Shown one piece after another: positions 36,775 to 45,653 of a stretch of 64,000 bases of DNA. Under the pieces are notes generated by a model that was given only the letters and a program-made list of their open reading frames with translations, was not told the DNA's origin and searched no databases. A program made the translations under genes and the position numbers. Numbering within the stretch: position 1 is the stretch's first letter; each line of letters begins with the position of its first letter. Origin of the DNA: Prolixibacteraceae bacterium UBA6029 (lineage in GTDB: Bacteria > Bacteroidota > Bacteroidia > Bacteroidales > Prolixibacteraceae); contig DIZL01000073.1 in the NCBI GenBank assembly GCA_002429385.1, positions 78,699-142,698 of the forward strand, read 5' to 3'.

Positions 36775-37083
36775 TTATATCTGGCCTAAAGCTTCTTTAC
36801 CTGCCTCTGTAAGATTTTCGATTGACCACATTGGTTCCCAAACAAGATTTATCTTTACCTCAAAATTGGCATAATTGGCTTCAATTAGCTGTTGGGCATC
36901 CTCAATAATTAAGCCGCCCATCGGGCACCCGGGAGAGGTAAGCGTTAAATCCACATCGATTTTATGTTCCGTCTCATTATAAGTCACGCCATAAATCAAT
37001 CCCAGATCAATAATGTTTACCATTAATTCAGGGTCAACGACCTCCTTGAGTAATTCAAATATTTTCTTTTCTTCCGTATTCAT
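36775..37083 (-). CDS. MIP18/SufT-like metal-sulfur cluster assembly protein
   Basis: 102 residues from the ATG at 37083; a longer frame would run into the upstream gene. Family pattern: VVDPELMVNIIDLGLIYGV, then LTLTSPGCPMGGLI (conserved Cys) and VWEPMWSIENLTEAG. These proteins take part in Fe-S cluster assembly or maturation. It is last in a five-gene minus-strand operon whose promoter carries operator site 2, so it is probably part of the Fe-S repair response. Confidence 0.9.
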   Translation of the reverse strand: MNTEEKKIFELLKEVVDPELMVNIIDLGLIYGVTYNETEHKIDVDLTLTSPGCPMGGLIIEDAQQLIEANYANFEVKINLVWEPMWSIENLTEAGKEALGQI

Positions 37084-37090
37084 AACACAA

Positions 37091-38368
37091 CTATTTATTT
37101 TTTGGTTTGTGAAAAATGATTTTAAATAAATTAAAGTTATAAAGCGCTGCCGACAAAAACAGAACGATTCCACCCAAAATCAATAAATTAGTGATAGAGG
37201 CAGAGATTCCGATCAGTAGCAATACAAATCCAATTGCAAAAAGCCATAACTGTGCAATGGCCGCTTTTTCAGAATAAAGATCTTTCGGTAAGGGCAGTAT
37301 CACTTTCCCAATTCGCCCACGATAAACTTTCAGCCAAACAATAAAAGGTAATGTTTTGTAAGTTTGCCCCATTACCAATGAAGTTATAAACCCAATTACA
37401 ATTGCACTTCCATAAGCCACAGAAAGGGGTAGCGTGAGGCTGTTCAGGAATTTGAAATTAAACAGAAGTGAGAAAATCAGGAAGAAAGGAATAACCAATA
37501 TCAAAAAGGAAAAGGCCGTTTGTTTCATCCCGATATCAAGTTGTTTTTTCACTCTCTTTGTATAGGCTTCATAAATAAATGACAAATAACTAAAAATACC
37601 CGGCACGACAATAATCGCGCTCAATATGATGCCAAATTTCAGTTGTACGAATAACGACACAATCCCAATAATTAGCCCAATATTGATGGCGTAATACGCA
37701 ACTGTTAACTTTTTGGTATTTACGTGATGTGAAACCATAAACATAGGCAACAATTTACTACTGACGCCAATAATCAACTGAATAAACCATCCAACAATAC
37801 CAGCATGTGCATGTAGTTTTAACAGTTCGATTAACGAAGTTTTTAAAAAAGGGTGAACTTGGTTAATGGCTAGAGTTAAACCGGCCAAAACCGTAAATAA
37901 CAGCCAAATTGCCGAAGTAACGATAAAGGTTCTTTCTATTACTTTTTTTGTGGAAGAACGTGCCGTAAACAATACATTGGCAACAAACAACCCTACGGCT
38001 AAAACAACAAATGTTGCCGCAACAAACATGATGGCGCCAAACGAAAATTGCCAGAAAGCGAAAGCCAGTAGAATTGTGCCCATGCCCAGCAATATAAATG
38101 AAGCTATTGCAAATGGTTCGCTATATAATTTCACTTCCATAATGACCGGGAGCAACTGGTACAAGGCTCCAAAAATAATCATGGTAATCCAACCCAACAC
38201 CAATAAGTGGGTGATGGCAAGTAATTCAGGATTGAAAAAATGTTGCGTGAAAGCTTCAGGGTTAAATACGATAAGCAGGGTTACCGCGAGCCAGGTTAGT
38301 CCCCCGAAAGCGTAATGGGGAATAACTACCTTTGATGAAGGTGCATTTTGGCTGGCTATCTGGTTCAT
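37091..38368 (-). CDS. NnrS-like haem-copper membrane protein
   Basis: 425 residues, about 12 membrane segments. Histidines at helix ends: HYAFGGLTWL, THLLVLGWITMIIFGALYQLLP and LKLHAHAGIVGWFIQ, plus KLLPMFMVSHH. This pattern resembles NnrS-type and heme-copper-oxidase-subunit-I-like proteins linked to NO metabolism in several bacteria. It lies in the operator-site-2 operon, 7 bp before the SufT-like gene and directly after the DUF1858-DUF2249 gene. A haem-binding NO-related role is likely. Catalysis is not established. Confidence 0.75.
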   Translation of the reverse strand: MNQIASQNAPSSKVVIPHYAFGGLTWLAVTLLIVFNPEAFTQHFFNPELLAITHLLVLGWITMIIFGALYQLLPVIMEVKLYSEPFAIASFILLGMGTILLAFAFWQFSFGAIMFVAATFVVLAVGLFVANVLFTARSSTKKVIERTFIVTSAIWLLFTVLAGLTLAINQVHPFLKTSLIELLKLHAHAGIVGWFIQLIIGVSSKLLPMFMVSHHVNTKKLTVAYYAINIGLIIGIVSLFVQLKFGIILSAIIVVPGIFSYLSFIYEAYTKRVKKQLDIGMKQTAFSFLILVIPFFLIFSLLFNFKFLNSLTLPLSVAYGSAIVIGFITSLVMGQTYKTLPFIVWLKVYRGRIGKVILPLPKDLYSEKAAIAQLWLFAIGFVLLLIGISASITNLLILGGIVLFLSAALYNFNLFKIIFHKPKNK

Positions 38369-39184
38369 TTATTTGTGAATTAAAAGTTTAACGTTGTTTT
38401 CGTCCACCTCGGCAATCCAGGTCTTAAAATTCCGATCAGCCAATTCGGGCAATAAATATTGGGGCACTTTTTTATGATGAACATAGAGCGCTCCATTTTC
38501 TTTCAGCTCTTCCAACTCTTTTAAAATGGTTACCATGGGCAATGGCATCTCTAAATCGCGGACATCGATTTCATGAATATCCTTTTTACAGTTAGCTCTT
38601 CTTTCTTCATGTTCAGTCACAGAAACCTTGAAAACCATGTTGTTGGAATAGGCTTCTTCTTTGGCTTCGGACACTTTAAAAAAATAAGTGTAAACGGCAT
38701 CTTCTTTTGTTTCAACCATACTTGCATATCCTCTGGAATTCGCTATTTTGATCAGCGGAGTTGGTTCAAACGTATTGATTACTTCTAACGCATACCCTTT
38801 CTGAAGTGTCATTAATTCGCCCATTATTTCATTAAATGGGTCTCCGCCTCTCTCCAAAGTTGGCCTTACATCTAATGAGTTGACCTTTGACAATTTAATG
38901 GCGTTTAAAATTTCCGGATTTGCGGAATCCGCTATTTTCTCTACTTTCAAAATTGTATCCTGTTCAATCTCGAAGCCAATTTCAGTAAGGGACTTAAAAA
39001 GAACCTCGATATCACATTTCCCAATTCGGGCTGCATCTCCAATACTGGTTCTTGAGGCCAATATTCCACGGAGCAGGGGATTTCTCAATTTGCTAAAATG
39101 AGGGTTGACGGAAACGATAGCCTCAATCGTGTTTGGGTTATCTTTTATAAGAACTGATATTTTTGTTCCGCTGTTAATTTTCAT
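38369..39184 (-). CDS. DUF1858-DUF2249 domain protein
   Basis: 271 residues. N-terminal DUF1858-like helical domain (LIKDNPNTIEAIVSVNPHF, RNPLLRGILASRTSIGDAARIG, about 8-60), then DUF2249-type segments (LDVRPTLERGGDPFNEIM, about 105-200; IHEIDVRDLEMPLPMV to the end). DUF2249 has a TusA-like fold. These domains recur in nitrite/NO-linked operons. Its stop abuts the ATG of the NnrS-like gene (38369/38368), a tight operon. Confidence 0.85.
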   Translation of the reverse strand: MKINSGTKISVLIKDNPNTIEAIVSVNPHFSKLRNPLLRGILASRTSIGDAARIGKCDIEVLFKSLTEIGFEIEQDTILKVEKIADSANPEILNAIKLSKVNSLDVRPTLERGGDPFNEIMGELMTLQKGYALEVINTFEPTPLIKIANSRGYASMVETKEDAVYTYFFKVSEAKEEAYSNNMVFKVSVTEHEERRANCKKDIHEIDVRDLEMPLPMVTILKELEELKENGALYVHHKKVPQYLLPELADRNFKTWIAEVDENNVKLLIHK

Positions 39185-39211
39185 TTTTCCAGAATTTGGT
39201 TATTCAAAATT

Positions 39212-39688
39212 TCAAAATCCACCTCTCGATATCGCAACGCCCAGGAAGGCAATAATCATGGCCAGCAATAGGTTAAGCATTCCGGTCCACCGTGCCAACA
39301 ATTTGAATCTATTTCCTGAGGATTGTTGCATTTCATCAATCGATTTCATGCCAATATAAAAATCATGGATTCCACCTACCAGTAACATTATTACGAAAAG
39401 AGACAATTTTATGCTTAGTAACTTTCCGTAACTTGTGTTCATGAAAAATTCAATTGTAAATGGCAGTCCCCTGAAATGTATGTTTAAAACTCCGCTTATA
39501 ATCAGGATTATGACTGCAAGCCAACCATAAAACCGGAACTTAATTCCGGTTTTATGGAGTAACAATACACGGTTGGGTTGATTTTTTATGCCTGGTACTA
39601 AAACAAGGGGGATAAACAGCATACCGCCTATCCAAAATGCTGCACAAATCACATGTACAAAAATCGATATCAAATAATTTGTTATCAT
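39212..39688 (-). CDS. CopD-like membrane protein
   Basis: 158 residues with four hydrophobic helices and histidines near their ends (FVHVICAAFWIGGMLF, GIHDFYIGM). The pattern fits the CopD domain of copper-transport or haem-type membrane proteins. In this operon it may bind haem or copper for the NnrS-like partner (inference). The start is the ATG at 39688, 81 bp after the DUF2249 gene. Confidence 0.75.
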   Translation of the reverse strand: MITNYLISIFVHVICAAFWIGGMLFIPLVLVPGIKNQPNRVLLLHKTGIKFRFYGWLAVIILIISGVLNIHFRGLPFTIEFFMNTSYGKLLSIKLSLFVIMLLVGGIHDFYIGMKSIDEMQQSSGNRFKLLARWTGMLNLLLAMIIAFLGVAISRGGF

Positions 39689-39769
39689 ACGATTTACTAA
39701 TGCATTAGGATTGTTTCGGAAATTATGAAATTTGAATGGTCAAGCGCCAGGTTATCCTATCCATAACCT

Positions 39770-40000
39770 TTATTCAACTTTCATTTTACTGATTTTTACC
39801 TCCCACACATCTGGACCCTGCTGAAGGTATTCCCAACCAAATTCTTTCCCTTTTTCAGCGGTAAACTGATAGTAAAGCGGTTTTGGGTCGTGGTCGTTAT
39901 GAAGGATAAAAGATTCTCCTACAGCCAAATCTTCGTAGGCTTGAAAGATGGTGGGGTGTTTGTACCTGGGTTCAATTTTTGTTGCATCTAACGTTTTCAT
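39770..40000 (-). CDS. DUF2249 domain protein
   Basis: 76 residues, a single DUF2249 domain: LDATKIEPRYKHPTIFQAYE and a GWEYLQQGPDVWEVKI core. First gene of the operon 40000-36775. The operator palindrome lies 58 bp upstream of the ATG, and a TATATTTG -7 box lies between. Confidence 0.85.
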   Translation of the reverse strand: MKTLDATKIEPRYKHPTIFQAYEDLAVGESFILHNDHDPKPLYYQFTAEKGKEFGWEYLQQGPDVWEVKISKMKVE

Positions 40001-40036
40001 AATTCAATATTTAAATGGTTAACTTTTTCTGTGCCA

Positions 40037-40044
40037 CAAATATA
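40037..40044 (-). promoter_or_regulatory. Probable -7 box of the DUF2249 operon
   Basis: On the minus strand TATATTTG matches TAnnTTTG exactly, 13 bp downstream of operator site 2. Confidence 0.55.
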
Positions 40045-40057
40045 TAAAATAATATAT

Positions 40058-40085
40058 TATAAAAAGACATTGGCATCTTTTTATA
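40058..40085. promoter_or_regulatory. Palindromic operator, site 2 (DUF2249 operon)
   Basis: Arms TATAAAAAGAC (40058-40068) and ATCTTTTTATA (40075-40085), one mismatch, with the same 6-bp spacer as sites 1 and 3. It overlaps the expected -33 region upstream of the -7 box at 40037. Confidence 0.8.
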
Positions 40086-40182
40086 GGAAATAAAAGACAC
40101 ACATTTTTGATAGATGCAACGCAGATAAATTAACTACAATAACGCGCTAATTCTACCGACAATAATGATTCACAGCCTTTAA

Positions 40183-41298
40183 TCATTTCGATAAGAGCTT
40201 AATAACCGACATGATTTTATCAAATTGTTTATTGAATTTATCGACCCCCTCGTCTTCAAGTTGTTGTATAATTGCGTCGATATTAATGCCCAATTCAGGT
40301 AATACGTCCATTACCCACTCCGCCTGTTCAAGGTCGAGTTCGATCCTTTCTTTCGGATTCCCGTGATCACGATAAGCATTCATTGTTGCAGGAGGAATCG
40401 TATTAATTGTATTTTTTCCTATAAGCTCTTCAACATACTTAATATCACTGTATTCCGGATTTTTGGTACCGGTGCTTGCCCAAAGCAATTTTTGCGTTCG
40501 CGCACCTTTGGCGGCTAACTTTCCGAATCGTTCACTTCCAACTATTTCCTTATACATTTTATAGGCAATTCTTGCACTTGAGATGGCAACATGCCCTTTA
40601 ACGTAAGTTCCAAAATGAGCCTGTTCTCCATGAGAAGCAAGGAATTCTTCTTCAATCGGATCAACCAATGATGCAATCCGGCTTATAAAGAAACTGGCTA
40701 CAGAAGCCACTTGTTTAAAATCCTTTCCCTTGGCATCCAGCAATTCTAAACCCGAAATGTACGCTTCGGCAACTTCCCGGTAACGTGGCAATCCAAAGAG
40801 CAATGTTATGTTGATATTGATTCCTTCACTGATAAGTTGCTGAATGGCTGGTAATCCTTCTTTTGTGGCAGGAATTTTAATGAATACATTTGGTCGATTC
40901 AATGCAGTCCATAACCTTCTGGCTTCCTCAATGGTACCTTTGGTATTATATGCAAGGTGCGGATCGACTTCCATGCTTACATAACCATCTTCGCCATTTG
41001 TTTGGTCATAAATGGATCTAAACTTATCAGCAGCAATCTGCAAATCCTTCAAACAGATAGCTTCATAAATAGCCTTCGCATCTTTGCCGTCTTTCAACAT
41101 GATTTTTATATCATGTTCATAATCATGCTTTTCAGATATGGCTTTTCCAAAAATTGCAGGATTGGAAGTAATTCCGCTTATGCCATCAACCTCAATCAAA
41201 CGCACGAGTTCACCGCTTGTGATAAGGTTACGGTTAATAAAATCCAACCAAACAGATTGGCCTAACTCTTCAAGTTGAATCAATGGGTTCTTTTTCAT
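40183..41298 (-). CDS. tal: Transaldolase
   Basis: 371 residues, a complete bacterial transaldolase. LEELGQSVWLDFINRN at the start, the Schiff-base Lys in VFIKIPATKEGLPA, and ASVASFFISRIASLVDPIE. It transfers a three-carbon unit in the pentose phosphate pathway. It is close in sequence to the transaldolase half of the fusion at 30812. Followed on the same strand, upstream, by DUF488 and folE. Confidence 0.94.
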   Translation of the reverse strand: MKKNPLIQLEELGQSVWLDFINRNLITSGELVRLIEVDGISGITSNPAIFGKAISEKHDYEHDIKIMLKDGKDAKAIYEAICLKDLQIAADKFRSIYDQTNGEDGYVSMEVDPHLAYNTKGTIEEARRLWTALNRPNVFIKIPATKEGLPAIQQLISEGININITLLFGLPRYREVAEAYISGLELLDAKGKDFKQVASVASFFISRIASLVDPIEEEFLASHGEQAHFGTYVKGHVAISSARIAYKMYKEIVGSERFGKLAAKGARTQKLLWASTGTKNPEYSDIKYVEELIGKNTINTIPPATMNAYRDHGNPKERIELDLEQAEWVMDVLPELGINIDAIIQQLEDEGVDKFNKQFDKIMSVIKLLSK

Positions 41299-41309
41299 AT
41301 TATTTTTAC

Positions 41310-41660
41310 TTATTGATTAAACAATACCTCTTTCAGTACAACAGCCTGATTAATTCCAGGATCTTTCGCGGCATACAATAGCGTAAGTGTCTTACTTTTA
41401 GCGATTCCCCGTAATTTATCCAAATCGTTTTCCTTGTCTTTCAACTCTTCGCGATACCTTTTCGAAAATTCATTAAACCGCTCCTCTTTATGATCAAACC
41501 ATTTTCTTAGTTCGCTTGATGGAGCGATTTCTTTGTCCCATTCATCGAGTTTCGCATCTTCTTTGGAAACGCCGCGAGGCCAAAGCCTATCCACCAAAAC
41601 GCGGTAACCGTCACCGTCTGAGGGTTCATCGTAAATCCGCTTTAATTTTATGTCTTTCAT
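41310..41660 (-). CDS. DUF488 family protein (paralogue)
   Basis: 116 residues with the short DUF488 pattern (KRIYDEPSDGDGYRVLVDRL, WPRGVSKEDA, AAKDPGINQAVVLKE). Roughly half its residues match the protein at 29140-29481. It starts 12 bp from the transaldolase gene and may be co-transcribed with it. Role unknown. Confidence 0.85.
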   Translation of the reverse strand: MKDIKLKRIYDEPSDGDGYRVLVDRLWPRGVSKEDAKLDEWDKEIAPSSELRKWFDHKEERFNEFSKRYREELKDKENDLDKLRGIAKSKTLTLLYAAKDPGINQAVVLKEVLFNQ

Positions 41661-41716
41661 GGGTTTGTAATTTAAATTGATTCTACATGCATTATCCTTT
41701 CTACCTATCTATTTCA

Positions 41717-42355
41717 TTATTTACCATTATTTACCAGAGAAATAAATATCATCTGGTTCTTTTCATCCTGAAATTTTCCCGAATAACTTGCAGTAATTGT
41801 ACTTGAATTGGTGTCTTTAATTCCGCGCGAACGAATACAAAGGTGTTCCGCATCAATAATTACAGCTACATCTTCTGATTGCAAAGCTTCTTTCAAGCCA
41901 TCCGCTATTTGGTTGGTCAGCCTTTCCTGAACCTGGGGCCGGTTGGCATAGTATTGAACCAGCCTGTTTATTTTCGACAGTCCAATCACCTTTCCGCCCG
42001 AGAAGTAAGCAACGTGTACTTTGCCGATTATTGGCAGAAAATGATGTTCGCAAAAAGAATACATCGTAATGTTCTTTTCAATCAACATTTTGTTGTACTG
42101 ATACTTATTTTCAAAGAGTTTCGTATTTGGTTTGTTCGCTGGGTTTAATCCGGCAAATATTTCTTTCACATACATTTTTGCAACTCTGTATGGTGTTCTT
42201 TTTAGGCTGTCATCCTCAATATCCAAACCCAATACACGCATAATTTCTTTAAAATGCTTTTGTATTAATTCAATTTTCAGATCGTCGTCGATAGCAAAAG
42301 CATCATCACGGAGCGGTGTTTCCAATGAGGTTGCAACATGGTCGTCTCCATTCAT
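41717..42355 (-). CDS. folE: GTP cyclohydrolase I
   Basis: 212 residues. Seen: SLKRTPYRVAKMYVKEIFAG, the zinc-site MYSFCEHHFLPIIGKVHVAY (Cys and His ligands), KINRLVQYYANRPQVQERLT, and AEHLCIRSRGIKD (third ligand Cys). It makes dihydroneopterin triphosphate from GTP, the entry to folate and pterin synthesis. Folates feed MetE, encoded in the same region. The start is the ATG at 42355. Confidence 0.95.
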   Translation of the reverse strand: MNGDDHVATSLETPLRDDAFAIDDDLKIELIQKHFKEIMRVLGLDIEDDSLKRTPYRVAKMYVKEIFAGLNPANKPNTKLFENKYQYNKMLIEKNITMYSFCEHHFLPIIGKVHVAYFSGGKVIGLSKINRLVQYYANRPQVQERLTNQIADGLKEALQSEDVAVIIDAEHLCIRSRGIKDTNSSTITASYSGKFQDEKNQMIFISLVNNGK

Positions 42356-42519
42356 TTCAATTTCATTTTTATAGAAAATAATAAGGCTAAATATTTAATT
42401 TTGTTCATTACCCTTTCAACCATCTTATCACAGTATTTCAAGTTAAATTGCTTAATTATGACCTTGAAAAATATGATTTGCAATTACTTTTCTGTCATTT
42501 CCGATTGGTGGCTGAAAAG

Positions 42520-43233
42520 CTATACAGAAGAATACTCTATTAATGGCCTTAAAGTAATCTCGTCAACCAAAAAGTTATCAGGAGTTTCAATGATCTTCAC
42601 TATCAACTCAGCAATATCTTTGGGCTGCAAATAAGTAGGGTGCGGCAATATACCCGAATCGTCAAAAAAGTGTGTATCAATACTTCCGGGATTTACGCAG
42701 GTGACTTTTATCCTATGCCTGCTAAGTTCTTTATACAATGCTTCACTAAAACCCTGTACGCCATATTTAGTAGCGGAATAAGCCGCTGTTTTTGCCCTGT
42801 TTGTTTTGCCTAAAATAGAGCCGATATTGATTATGTGGCCGGTGTTCGTACTTTTCTTCATCATTGGTACGATGGAAGTGGTCAGGTAAAACATTCCGTT
42901 TAAATTGGTGTTGATCATCGCATGCCATTTCTCCAAAGGAAGTTCATCTATTTTGCTAAAATAACCCGCTCCGGCATTGTTGATGAGAATATCAGGAGCA
43001 TGGCGTTCCGAGAATGAATTTTCTACCCAAAAGACTATGGCCTTCTGGTCGGTAATGTCCAACCCAACAGGAATAAATGTTTTCCCCAGTTGTTTGTGAA
43101 GTGCATTGAGCTTATCTAAATTGCGGGCAAGACCGTAAACCATTGCCCCTTTTGTAACCAAAGAACTTGCCAAAGCGGCACCCAATCCACTACTGGCGCC
43201 CGTTACTACTGCTATTTTTTGACTAATTTCCAT
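42520..43233 (-). CDS. Short-chain dehydrogenase/reductase
   Basis: 237 residues from the ATG at 43233; a longer frame would overlap the upstream gene. Rossmann motif VVTGASSGLGAALA, NNAG (LINNAGAGYF), catalytic YSATKYG (Y-x3-K) and PGSIDTHF are all present. It uses NAD(P)H on an unknown substrate. The neighbouring AhpD-like gene ends 26 bp upstream on the same strand, so the two form an operon. Confidence 0.92.
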   Translation of the reverse strand: MEISQKIAVVTGASSGLGAALASSLVTKGAMVYGLARNLDKLNALHKQLGKTFIPVGLDITDQKAIVFWVENSFSERHAPDILINNAGAGYFSKIDELPLEKWHAMINTNLNGMFYLTTSIVPMMKKSTNTGHIINIGSILGKTNRAKTAAYSATKYGVQGFSEALYKELSRHRIKVTCVNPGSIDTHFFDDSGILPHPTYLQPKDIAELIVKIIETPDNFLVDEITLRPLIEYSSV

Positions 43234-43259
43234 TTGATAATTTTTCAAAAATGATAAAT

Positions 43260-43712
43260 TCATTTTGCTTGATAAGTCCCCGGAACGGTTCGAAATGAGA
43301 TTGCCAAACGATTCCATCCGTTTATAGCAATAATCGCCATAGTGAGTACAACCATTTCTTTTTCATCAAAATGTTTGCGAACTGAATCATACAAGGAATC
43401 AGGTATATCATTTTCTGCAATCAACGTTAAAGCTTCGGTCCACTCCAAAGCAGCACGTTCACGTTTAGAATAAAAAGGTGTTTCGCGCCAGGCGCTCAAT
43501 CCATACAATCGTTGTTCTGTTTCTCCGGCTTTACGGGCATCTTTGGTGTGCATATCAATACAATAAGCGCATCCGTTAATTTGTGACGCCCTGGTTTTTA
43601 CCAACTCATAAAGTGAGCGTTCAAGCTCCGAACCATGAACATATTTTTCGAGTTCAAGCATTGCGTTCAAGGCATCCGGAGAGATTTGGGAATAGTTTAA
43701 TCTTTGTTTCAT
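43260..43712 (-). CDS. Carboxymuconolactone decarboxylase (AhpD/YnjA-like) family protein
   Basis: 150 residues: SQINGCAYCIDMHTKDARKAG (C-A-Y-C plus His) is the redox motif of YnjA-type members, longer than the AhpD-like copies at 29547 and 44430. Members act as peroxidase-type thiol proteins. Directly upstream of the SDR gene. Confidence 0.9.
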   Translation of the reverse strand: MKQRLNYSQISPDALNAMLELEKYVHGSELERSLYELVKTRASQINGCAYCIDMHTKDARKAGETEQRLYGLSAWRETPFYSKRERAALEWTEALTLIAENDIPDSLYDSVRKHFDEKEMVVLTMAIIAINGWNRLAISFRTVPGTYQAK

Positions 43713-43775
43713 TATTTCTAGTTTTTAGTTGTTTTATTTCTAATCTATTTTCTATTAAAGTATAAAAATTTTCAA

Positions 43776-44330
43776 TCAGTTTTTGTCTTCCTCCAATTCA
43801 ACTTCATAACTCAACTCACCATCCACGATTCTTGCAGGTTGTGTGTATGGGTGTTCTTCCGCTTTCCCCACGCCCATAATGTGCATTACTTTCCAACCAC
43901 TAACTTTTAAATAGTCAGACACCATGGAGCGGTGACAGCGCCACCACACGGCCTCAGAACACATGTACACAGTTCGCTTTTTGGAAGCTATCTGTTCCAA
44001 TTCTCTTATTCCATCTTTAAAAACTTCTGTTTCCATAAAATCTGCATAGCCCCGGAATGCTGGATGTCGCCAGGATGTATTTTTTGAATTGGGATTTACC
44101 TTTCTCCTCCCGCCAAGGTTTTTTATATGGATGTATATGAGGTTGTTTTGTGATAAAGTAACTTCGAGAGTTTCCTTATTGAAATGAGGGAACCTGCGCG
44201 AACCGGGAAAACTTCTGATGTCGGCCACCAATTCAATCTGAAAGGATTTTAGCATAGCAACAAATTCATCCATACTGTGGGTTGAATGGCCAATCGTCCA
44301 AACCTCTGTATTTTGTTGATTCGTATTCAT
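43776..44330 (-). CDS. DUF488 family protein (long form)
   Basis: 184 residues: VWTIGHSTHSMDEFVAML at the start, VADIRSFPGSRRFPHFN, and the Cys-containing YMCSEAVWWRCHRSMVSDYL, the typical long DUF488 pattern. Uncharacterised family, often encoded near redox genes. Here it lies between two AhpD-like genes. Confidence 0.88.
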   Translation of the reverse strand: MNTNQQNTEVWTIGHSTHSMDEFVAMLKSFQIELVADIRSFPGSRRFPHFNKETLEVTLSQNNLIYIHIKNLGGRRKVNPNSKNTSWRHPAFRGYADFMETEVFKDGIRELEQIASKKRTVYMCSEAVWWRCHRSMVSDYLKVSGWKVMHIMGVGKAEEHPYTQPARIVDGELSYEVELEEDKN

Positions 44331-44429
44331 TTGAAAAATTGAAGAACTGATTCATTCCCATCGTAGCATTACCCGTCTGCTTATTCTTATCCCCCTTCCT
44401 CGGAGAGTTTATCCCGATCAGCCGGGAGG

Positions 44430-44765
44430 TTAGGGGAGGCTTTCCATTTCATCCAAAGCAATAGTGGCATGGGCATAAGCCGCTCCTGCCCGCATTTCGG
44501 ACGCTACCCAAATTGCTTCCATGATTTCTTTCTGGCTTGCTCCTTTTCGCATCGCCATTTTGGTGTGCGATCGGATGCAATATGGACACTGCGTTACATG
44601 TGCGACAGCTACAGCTATCAATTGTTTTGTTTTTTCAGAAAGTGCCCCTTCTTTAAAAACTGTTTTGCTGAAATTGCTCCAAGCCTCCATTGTTTCAGGA
44701 GCCAAAGCCTTTCGTTTATCAACAATTACCTTCGTTACTTTTGGGTATAAATTTTCGTTTGCCAT
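44430..44765 (-). CDS. Carboxymuconolactone decarboxylase (AhpD-like) family protein (paralogue)
   Basis: 111 residues, about three-quarters identical to the protein at 29547-29885, including TQCPYCIRSHTKMAMRKGAS. Part of the second, oppositely oriented set of paralogues (transaldolase, DUF488, AhpD-like). It may act as a thiol-peroxidase partner. Confidence 0.88.
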   Translation of the reverse strand: MANENLYPKVTKVIVDKRKALAPETMEAWSNFSKTVFKEGALSEKTKQLIAVAVAHVTQCPYCIRSHTKMAMRKGASQKEIMEAIWVASEMRAGAAYAHATIALDEMESLP

Positions 44766-44822
44766 GTTATTCTTTTAATTTGAATTTAGCATCAACTCAT
44801 ATAACTTTTTATCGCCTTGCAT

Positions 44823-45104
44823 TCAATCATTTTTATCAGGTTTATTACCACACTTAGGGCATACCTCAACTTCGCCTTTTAATAATCGAATACCATCAAT
44901 ATGTTCCTTAACAAACTTACGCATGTAAGTATATTTTTTTTTGTGGTTTATCACATCAATTTGCATGTCTTCAAAGAGTTTTCGTATCTTATGATCATAT
45001 TCCTGATAGCCCCAGCAAAGAGGACAAACTCCTTCAGGAGCTGTATTTTCAGTTTCTTCTTTAAGCTTGTTAAAATAGTCATCGATATGATCAAAAAAAT
45101 CCAT
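44823..45104 (-). CDS. Small zinc-ribbon-like protein
   Basis: 93 residues with two CxxC pairs, GVCPLCWGY (about residue 26) and VCPKCGNK (near the end), likely to bind one zinc. The helix between them is Lys-rich. I do not recognise the family. Between the AhpD-like and OsmC genes, same strand. Confidence 0.6.
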   Translation of the reverse strand: MDFFDHIDDYFNKLKEETENTAPEGVCPLCWGYQEYDHKIRKLFEDMQIDVINHKKKYTYMRKFVKEHIDGIRLLKGEVEVCPKCGNKPDKND

Positions 45105-45171
45105 CCGTAATTTTTTAAAATTTTAAGAGAATATGCATTTCAGCCAATTTCTTTTTTTAATCAATCCTGGC

Positions 45172-45600
45172 TTACTTAATCAAATGTGTCTCAGCCGAAA
45201 TCTTGGCTGTTCCTCCCGCATAAAGTCGTGAAACCGGACATTTTTCTTTGGTAGCAGATGCCAGTTCTTTTAGTTTTGCTTCTGCCAGCCCATTGCATTT
45301 CACCTTGCAGTCCAGCTTTATTTCCTTGATAAACGGGCCGGAGTCATCCTGGTCAATTGTCACTTCTGCTTTTGTATCGATACTTTCTGGGTCCAGCCCT
45401 TCTTGTGTTAACAAGAGCGAAAGATACATTGAATAGCATCCGGCATGGGCTGCCCCTATGAGTTCTTCAGGATTTGTTCCTTTGCCACCTTCAAAGCGCG
45501 AGGCGAAAGTGTAGGCACCGTCATAACCTGTAAATTTCATTGTACCCTGACCTTCTTTAATTTTGCCTTTCCATTGTGCTTGTACTTTTGATGTTGTCAT
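45172..45600 (-). CDS. OsmC-family peroxiredoxin-like protein
   Basis: 142 residues. The catalytic cysteines are in AAHAGCYSMYLSLLL and KEKCPVSRLY, as in OsmC. Members reduce organic hydroperoxides using lipoylated or thiol partners. The ATG at 45600 lies 53 bp after the GAPDH stop, same strand. Confidence 0.92.
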   Translation of the reverse strand: MTTSKVQAQWKGKIKEGQGTMKFTGYDGAYTFASRFEGGKGTNPEELIGAAHAGCYSMYLSLLLTQEGLDPESIDTKAEVTIDQDDSGPFIKEIKLDCKVKCNGLAEAKLKELASATKEKCPVSRLYAGGTAKISAETHLIK

Positions 45601-45653
45601 GTCGTTTTTTTTAATTTTAATTATTACTATAAACTATCTTGATTGCTAATTAT

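Noticed and set aside
42520..43317. Longer SDR start at 43317
   Set aside because: It overlaps the end of the AhpD-like gene and the extra residues are not SDR-like. The ATG at 43233 fits.
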